10,734 nt of DNA from Alkalibaculum bacchi. GTDB taxonomy: Bacteria; Bacillota; Clostridia; Eubacteriales; Alkalibacteraceae. The notes under the pieces were generated by a model. The model made no database searches. It was not told the origin of the DNA and saw nothing but the letters and a program-made list of their open reading frames with translations. Location: positions 1-10,734 of the forward strand of contig NZ_CALNCS010000132.1 in NCBI RefSeq assembly GCF_937875145.1, given 5' to 3'. The position numbers and the translations under genes were made by a program. Position 1 is the stretch's first letter. Every line of letters begins with the position of its first letter. Positions 6,808 through 10,734 of this stretch are shown here, in pieces.

Positions 6808-7116
6808 TTATTCTTTGAAAAATTCATCTCCGCTCTTAAAATCTAATCCTGGATGGTTATCAAACCTTACAACTCCTACCACCGCCTCTCCTTTAATCGA
6901 TTCAGAAATCTTTGTAACTCCTTCGTGGCCAAAACCACCGCATAGTTCAATGATCTTAACTCCTTGCTTCACAAGTTCTTTTGCCGCTTTTATACCTGAT
7001 GCATAAGAATCCACACCTACTGTAATTAATGTAATCTCGTCTGTATGGATATGAGACCGATGTTGAACATCATCGGCATTTGGTGCAATAAAGATAAATG
7101 CAGCTTTTAATGACAT
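6808..7116 (-). CDS. DUF6506-type conserved protein, first gene of acetoin operon
   Basis: A 102-residue soluble protein of unknown function, which I recognise by its overall pattern as DUF6506 (from memory, not a search). It has no signal peptide or membrane segment. It reads as a small alpha/beta fold: an opening strand KAAFIFIAP, a His-rich segment QHRSHIHTDE (18-27), a hydrophobic strand (ITLITVGV), a helix, the glycine-rich CGGFGHEG (59-66) and VGVVRFDNHPG (80-90). Clustered His19, His22, His24, Cys59, His64, Asp86 and His88 could make a metal or cofactor site, but that is inference. The frame can be read six codons further up to a TTG at 7134, but ATG 7116 has AAAGGAGG at 7-nt spacing. 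The gene lies about 28 nt after the predicted sigma-54 transcription start, so it is promoter-proximal and should be highly expressed on induction. Confidence 0.8.
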   Translation of the reverse strand: MSLKAAFIFIAPNADDVQHRSHIHTDEITLITVGVDSYASGIKAAKELVKQGVKIIELCGGFGHEGVTKISESIKGEAVVGVVRFDNHPGLDFKSGDEFFKE

Positions 7117-7123
7117 GGACAAT

Positions 7124-7131
7124 CCTCCTTT
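7124..7131 (-). promoter_or_regulatory. Ribosome binding site fixing the DUF6506 gene start
   Basis: AAAGGAGG sits 7 nt before ATG 7116. It would lie inside the coding region if the upstream TTG at 7134 were used, so it favours the 102-residue product. Confidence 0.8.
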
Positions 7132-7153
7132 CAAATTGTTCTCACTATCTATT

Positions 7154-7171
7154 TAGCAAATATCATGCCAA
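7154..7171 (-). promoter_or_regulatory. Sigma-54 (-24/-12) promoter of the acetoin operon
   Basis: The minus strand reads TTGGCATGATATTTGCTA. It has the invariant GG (7169-7168) and GC (7157-7156) separated by exactly 10 nt, and it differs from the TTGGCACG-N4-TTGC consensus at one conserved base. Transcription would start near 7145, giving a leader of about 28 nt to ATG 7116. An AcoR-type sigma-54 activator gene lies directly upstream and no other match to this pattern was seen in the window, so this is the probable single inducible promoter for the six-gene operon. Confidence 0.88.
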
Positions 7172-7180
7172 TATATAAAG

Positions 7181-7211
7181 AAAAAAAAACCGCTAAAATA
7201 GCGGTTTTTTT
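7181..7211. terminator. Bidirectional intrinsic terminator closing acoR
   Basis: CCGCTA (7190-7195), loop AAA and TAGCGG (7199-7204) form a 6-bp GC-rich stem. It is flanked by nine A on the left and seven T on the right, which can extend the stem and give a U tract in both directions. On the minus strand it follows the acoR stop by about 115 nt and precedes the sigma-54 promoter by about 10 nt, so it insulates the inducible promoter from acoR read-through. Confidence 0.88.
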
Positions 7212-7239
7212 GTAATCCTTTTCGTAGTGTATATCATTT

Positions 7240-7284
7240 TCTCATTTTATTTATCTCATTTTAATACTATTTCTCAAAATGAGA
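7240..7284. promoter_or_regulatory. Candidate AcoR binding region (upstream activating sequence)
   Basis: Two identical decamers TCTCATTTTA (7240-7249 and 7254-7263, 14-nt period) are followed by the inverted repeat TCTCA-AAA-TGAGA (7272-7284). It extends as a 17-base imperfect dyad TTTCTCA...TGAGACA (7270-7286). The palindrome centre is about 110 bp upstream of the -24 element, the usual placement for enhancer-binding activators. Nothing else occupies the gap between the acoR stop and the terminator. The AcoR operator of this lineage is not known to me, so the assignment is by position and symmetry. Confidence 0.55.
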
Positions 7285-7326
7285 CAAGTGTATTAAAATA
7301 TTTTCAGAACTGTTTCTTTACAATTT

Positions 7327-9255
7327 TTATTTGGTGGAAATTTGATACTGTTTTATTTTTCTATAAATAGTGGCTCTGCTAATGTTAAGATACTGTGCCG
7401 CTTGTACTACATTTCCTTGAGATAAAATCAAAGCATCTTGTATGCTCTGCTTTTCGATTTCCTGTAAGCTCTTTGTGTACGGCTTCATATCATATGGAGT
7501 ACAGTTATTTTTTTCTTTTTGTGGCAAATAATTTTCATCAATAATTTCCTTTTCACACAAATAATAAGCTCTTTGAATCGTGTTTTTTAGTTCTCTTACA
7601 TTGCCCTTATATTCATAGGTAATGATTTCCTTTTTAAACCCTGCACTGAACATTTTAGGGTTGTGGGGATTTTCTTCATTTAAGCTTTTCAGGAAAAACT
7701 TAGCCAAAGTAAGAATGTCTTCAGGCCTATCCCTTAAAGGAGATATTTCCAGATTAATTACATTGAGCCTATAATATAAATCTCGCCTAAAAGTTTTTTC
7801 TGCTACCTCTTCATACAAGTTACGATTGGTGGCTGCAATAATGCGTATATTTAAATCCCTCTCATAGGTCCCTCCGATTCTTCTGACTTTATGATCATCC
7901 AACACTCTCAAGAGTTTTGCTTGGATTTCTATGGGAATTTCGCCTATTTCATCTAAAAAAATAGTTCCTCCGTTTGCCAATTCAAATTTTCCGGGCATTC
8001 CTTCTTTTAGTGCTCCTGTAAAAGCTCCCCTTTCGTAACCAAACAGCTCGCTTTCTACTAATTCTTTAGGCAAAGCGGCGCAATTAATAGGAATAAAAGG
8101 ACCGCTGTTGCAATTGCTTGCATTATGTATGGACTGGGCCAGCAATTCTTTTCCTGTTCCACTTTCTCCTTCAATCAGTATAGAACAATCATTTTTTGCA
8201 ATTCTTTTGGCTGTCTGAATCAGCTCTTTCATTTTTTTATCTTGGGTAATTATATTTTCAAAGGTATAATTTGCTCGAAAACCTGCAATCTTACTTACTT
8301 CTTTACGTAACTGCTTAGCTTCTTTAATAATTAATACTACACCCATAATTTCATCATTAAAAACAATAGGAGAAATATTTAATACGCAGTCAATTCTTCT
8401 TTTGCCTATATCTAAAGTATAATCCGTATATTTTATTTTATTTCTTGCCTGGAATATATCCTTTTCTATTTCCACATCTTCCAGCATTTTTTTCATATCA
8501 ATGGCGTATATTTCTTCTATACTCATTTTAAAAATATGGGGCAATTTGTTATTAATCCGTTCAATTTCAAAATGTCGATTCATAATAATTAACCCATCCA
8601 GTATAGAATCAAATGCCGTATCCATGAGACGGTAGTATTCCAAAATAGCCAGTTGCTTTTCTATATTCTTTACAGAAGCCACTACAATGCCAAAGGTATG
8701 GGGATGTACATCTTCCACTCTCCCCGATAAATTTAAACAGCCGATGATTTTTCCTTCACTATTGCGAATGGGTGCTGCTGAACACGTCCATACGTGATGA
8801 TATTTACAGTAATGCTCACTGCCCACTACTTGTATAGGTTGCCCAATGGCTAAACATGTCCCTATAGCATTGGTTCCAACATCCTTTTCGTTCCAGCTGG
8901 TTCCTTGCATAAAATTGAGATCCCTGTGTTCCGGTCTTATTTTCTCGTTTTCAATAGTCTCAATTAAAATACCATCCGTATCTGTCAACACCACGCTGTA
9001 ATTTGTCTCTTTAACAATATTATAGATGTCTTTAATGATGGGTGAGGCAATTTCAATTAATTCTTTATTTTTTTCCAAACGGTGTTTCATCTCTTCATCA
9101 GATAGAACCTTACCCTTGCCTCCATAAAAATCAACTAAATTATTTTTACATCTTTTCCAGGATTCTAGTATCACAGGTCTTATTTCAGGTGATATTTGCT
9201 CCTCTTCTACAAAATCTGTCCAAATTCTCTTTAATTCCGAAATAGTATTCAACAT
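7327..9255 (-). CDS. acoR: AcoR-type sigma-54-dependent transcriptional activator
   Basis: This 642-residue cytoplasmic enhancer-binding protein activates the sigma-54 acetoin promoter. The N-terminal sensory part (about 60-200) is a GAF-like domain with the WTCSAAPI stretch (156-163) common in AcoR proteins. A PAS-like segment covers about 210-310. The AAA+ domain (about 335-570) has Walker A GESGTGKE (363-370), the sigma-54-contacting loop GAFTGA (410-415), Walker B TIFLDE (431-436), an RRDLYYRLNV arginine-finger region (490-499) and NVRELKN sensor II (552-558). A Fis-type helix-turn-helix ends the protein (about 605-640). All motifs needed for ATP hydrolysis and sigma-54 activation are intact. 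ATG 9255 has AGGAGG at 5-nt spacing. The same strand as the operon but a separate terminated transcript is consistent with a constitutively made sensor. The ligand is inferred from the neighbours. Confidence 0.93.
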   Translation of the reverse strand: MLNTISELKRIWTDFVEEEQISPEIRPVILESWKRCKNNLVDFYGGKGKVLSDEEMKHRLEKNKELIEIASPIIKDIYNIVKETNYSVVLTDTDGILIETIENEKIRPEHRDLNFMQGTSWNEKDVGTNAIGTCLAIGQPIQVVGSEHYCKYHHVWTCSAAPIRNSEGKIIGCLNLSGRVEDVHPHTFGIVVASVKNIEKQLAILEYYRLMDTAFDSILDGLIIMNRHFEIERINNKLPHIFKMSIEEIYAIDMKKMLEDVEIEKDIFQARNKIKYTDYTLDIGKRRIDCVLNISPIVFNDEIMGVVLIIKEAKQLRKEVSKIAGFRANYTFENIITQDKKMKELIQTAKRIAKNDCSILIEGESGTGKELLAQSIHNASNCNSGPFIPINCAALPKELVESELFGYERGAFTGALKEGMPGKFELANGGTIFLDEIGEIPIEIQAKLLRVLDDHKVRRIGGTYERDLNIRIIAATNRNLYEEVAEKTFRRDLYYRLNVINLEISPLRDRPEDILTLAKFFLKSLNEENPHNPKMFSAGFKKEIITYEYKGNVRELKNTIQRAYYLCEKEIIDENYLPQKEKNNCTPYDMKPYTKSLQEIEKQSIQDALILSQGNVVQAAQYLNISRATIYRKIKQYQISTK

Positions 9256-9578
9256 ACATCCCTCCTGCTTCTACATATTTCCTATTCTTAATCGTCTGCA
9301 TTTTTTATTAATTTTTACAATCGAAAACAATTTTTGGAGGCACTTCTCAATTTCTCATCATTTCTATAATATCATATTTTAACTACTCAATTACAATATT
9401 TTCTAAATTCTCCTTGCAGATTTTTATATTTCATGAGCCAATACAAATAAACATTCGCATCCAATAATTAATAATAAGGATAAGTCTTATAATTTATTTA
9501 TCTCTTTACAAACGCCTATGCTATATAAAACATAACATTGACTTTACATTGTCGTATATTCTTCTTATATTGCGATTT
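9256..9578. other. AT-rich acoR upstream region
   Basis: No gene is seen. On the minus strand a weak sigma-A-like pair, TTGAGT (9390-9385) and TATAGA (9368-9363) with 16-nt spacing, could drive acoR. The leader would be about 100 nt. TTCTCA occurs twice (9344-9349 and 9352-9357) just downstream of that pair, resembling half sites of the candidate AcoR region, which would allow autoregulation. In such AT-rich sequence both are weak calls. Confidence 0.3.
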
Positions 9579-9607
9579 AAAGTCCAGCAAAGTTATTGCT
9601 GGACTTT
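9579..9607. terminator. Perfect 12-bp hairpin, terminator-like
   Basis: AAAGTCCAGCAA (9579-9590), loop AGTTA and TTGCTGGACTTT (9596-9607) form a perfect stem with GC-rich core. The stem ends in AAA/TTT, but no longer U run follows on either side, so termination strength is uncertain. It lies between acoR and the DUF7010 gene on the minus strand and could stop transcription coming from the latter. Confidence 0.45.
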
Positions 9608-9660
9608 GTTAATATCATATACTATACATATATAATATATCAAAATTAAGATTTTTTAGT

Positions 9661-9716
9661 TTCTTTAAATTTACTTTTGATAAATTTAAAGAAGTGTTAA
9701 TAATATAACACTTCTT
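9661..9716. repeat. Two overlapping, mutually exclusive hairpins
   Basis: Hairpin one pairs TTCTTTAAATTTA (9661-9673) with 9681-9693 (13 bp, 7-nt loop). Hairpin two pairs 9689-9699 with 9706-9716 (AAGAAGTGTTA and complement, 11 bp, 6-nt loop). They share 9689-9693, so only one can form fully at a time. Read on the minus strand, hairpin two comes first after the DUF7010 gene and is followed by TTTAAATTT, so it may act as its terminator. Confidence 0.45.
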
Positions 9717-9785
9717 AAGGAAACTCAACAACAATAAGTTGCCTTAGTTCATCTTTTCCTACTGTTGTGGCGCAATCTAATAAAA

Positions 9786-9854
9786 TTGCTCACGGGAGGT
9801 CAACGACCTCCCCTACAACCCGCATGCCAATGGGTAGGGCGCACCTTTGCTCAC
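9786..9854. repeat. Compact GC-rich repeat bounded by 8-bp direct repeats
   Basis: TTGCTCAC occurs at 9786-9793 and 9847-9854. Between them lie a perfect hairpin GGGAGGTC-AAC-GACCTCCC (9794-9812) followed by CTACA, then a second stem CCC-CAT / ATG-GGG around 9819-9833, then GTAGGGCGCACC. Base composition is much more GC-rich than the surroundings. It resembles short dispersed intergenic repeats seen in many clostridial genomes, and a related hairpin occurs at 10582-10604. No protein is encoded. Confidence 0.5.
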
Positions 9855-9898
9855 CCGTTTGCACGATACAATATTTAAAAATTGTATATTCGTTAATA

Positions 9899-10450
9899 TT
9901 AAAGATTTAGTTTAAACTCCGATAAAATATTTTTGTTTTCAACTATCAAACAAATACTAAACAATATTTCTATTATAATCATCGTAATTGCAAGCATATA
10001 AGGTTTAAAATTTACGCCAATTATAAGCGATAAAATTGGTACTAAAACAGAAAATACTATGTAGGATTTAGATTTATATAACCAGCCATATGGCAACAAA
10101 TGTGCTCCAAAAATCATTGCTATTACCATTAGCATCTTTTCAGGTAATGTCGGATATACCCACATAGCAATCAGTAAATATAACATTTGATTTGCAGAAA
10201 AAAGAATTCCCAAATTTGTTAACGGATTTTCTTTGTTTTGAAAATCAACCTTGATTATTTTAGATATTAAAAATGCTAAAGGCATTAGTGGTGCCGTGGA
10301 ACAGAATGTAAGTAAGTTCTTAGTCAAAATAGGTAATGATGTTGAATGGATAATTAGTACACTACACCAAATAATAATGGATGCTAATATAAAATGTAAC
10401 CCTTTCTTTTGTTTAATCGCACAATCCAATCGTAATTCTTCTAAGTTCAC
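9899..10450 (-). CDS. DUF7010-type six-helix membrane protein
   Basis: A 183-residue integral membrane protein of unknown function. It begins MNLEELRLDCAIKQKKGLHF, a charged amphipathic start, followed by about six hydrophobic segments near 18-36, 46-66, 80-99, 105-121, 129-146 and 150-170. The polar loop KVDFQNKENPLTNLG (67-81) and the motif GAHLLPYGWLYKSKSY (115-130) are the most distinctive parts. The pattern matches my memory of DUF7010 proteins in Firmicutes, not checked by search. The frame extends seven codons to a TTG at 10471. I prefer GTG 10450 because MNLEELR is the natural family start, although the ribosome binding site (GAGAG) is weak. No functional link to acetoin is visible; it is separated from acoR by over 600 bases. 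Confidence 0.7.
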   Translation of the reverse strand: MNLEELRLDCAIKQKKGLHFILASIIIWCSVLIIHSTSLPILTKNLLTFCSTAPLMPLAFLISKIIKVDFQNKENPLTNLGILFSANQMLYLLIAMWVYPTLPEKMLMVIAMIFGAHLLPYGWLYKSKSYIVFSVLVPILSLIIGVNFKPYMLAITMIIIEILFSICLIVENKNILSEFKLNL

Positions 10451-10482
10451 AATCAACTCTCGAATAAACAAATAAACAAAAA

Positions 10483-10511
10483 ATAATTTCTTTATTACTT
10501 ATATCTATCAA
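10483..10511 (-). promoter_or_regulatory. Candidate sigma-A promoter for the DUF7010 gene
   Basis: The minus strand reads TTGATA (10511-10506), 17 nt, AATTAT (10488-10483). Start of transcription would be near 10476, about 26 nt before the GTG. The -35 is good and the -10 moderate, but AT-rich DNA yields such matches by chance. Confidence 0.35.
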
Positions 10512-10581
10512 GTATGGTATTTTTCTATAAATTCTTAAGCAACAATTTTCCCACAATCCGATAGTGGTGGTTTTTCAAACT

Positions 10582-10604
10582 GGCGACCACAGGTCGCCCC
10601 TACA
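10582..10604. repeat. Short hairpin repeat with CCTACA tail
   Basis: GGCGACC-ACA-GGTCGCC (10582-10598) is a perfect 7-bp stem followed by CCTACA. It has the same layout as GGAGGTC-AAC-GACCTCC followed by CCTACA at 9795-9817, with different stem bases but preserved pairing. The rest of 10512-10734 shows no gene. Confidence 0.55.
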
Positions 10605-10734
10605 TTCTAAAACATATAATGCTCTAGGGTATGGACTCTGATACGCCCATAACTTAAAAATGATTGATAGTTAGACAAGAGGCTATACACGAAAATCCAA
10701 CCTCATCTTATATGATTCTTCCCTTTTTCTTCTT

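Noticed and set aside
6701..7006. 101-codon plus-strand frame opposite the GldA-like and DUF6506 genes
   Set aside because: It runs across the junction of two well-supported minus-strand genes and resembles no protein family.
9531..9570. Plus-strand sigma-A promoter TTGACT at 9538 before the 9579 hairpin, suggesting a small RNA
   Set aside because: No acceptable -10 element lies at 16-18 nt spacing, so there is no support for a transcript.
1..10734. CRISPR array, tRNA, rRNA, phage or toxin-antitoxin genes
   Set aside because: No regularly spaced repeats, cloverleaf, rRNA sequence or such gene families were seen on either strand.

Overview
The window is AT-rich DNA from a low-GC Gram-positive anaerobe, most likely a member of the Clostridia. 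The evidence is strong AGGAGG-type ribosome binding sites, AT-rich codon use, and an acetoin dehydrogenase cluster driven by an AcoR-type sigma-54 activator. I cannot name the genus from sequence alone.

Layout: every confident gene lies on the minus strand, so transcription runs from high to low coordinates. Positions 10450-9899 encode a small six-helix membrane protein of the DUF7010 type, followed by about 640 bases without genes that hold hairpins and a compact GC-rich repeat. Positions 9255-7327 encode AcoR (GAF, PAS, AAA+ and Fis-type HTH domains). A bidirectional terminator (7181-7211) closes acoR. Immediately downstream lies a near-consensus -24/-12 sigma-54 promoter (7154-7171), with TCTCA/TGAGA-type repeats about 110 bp upstream of it that are good candidates for AcoR binding sites. 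The promoter opens a six-gene operon: a DUF6506-type protein (7116-6808), a glycerol dehydrogenase-family oxidoreductase (6772-5678), acoA and acoB (E1 alpha and beta, 5496-3524, overlapping by ATGA), a 45-codon remnant of acoX (3473-3336), acoC (E2, 3321-2017) and acoL (E3, 2004-610). Positions 1-609 hold no intact gene, only hairpins and perhaps a decayed reading frame.

How it works together (inference from families and context): AcoR senses acetoin or a related compound and remodels sigma-54 RNA polymerase at the 7154-7171 promoter. The GldA-like enzyme would interconvert 2,3-butanediol (or diacetyl) and acetoin. The AcoABCL complex then cleaves acetoin to acetaldehyde and acetyl-CoA using TPP, lipoate and NAD+.

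The points most worth a second look are the uncharacterised DUF6506 protein in the promoter-proximal slot of the operon, the deletion remnant of acoX between acoB and acoC, the compact AcoR/sigma-54 control region, two tandem subunit-binding domains in AcoC, and a family of short covarying hairpin repeats near the right end.
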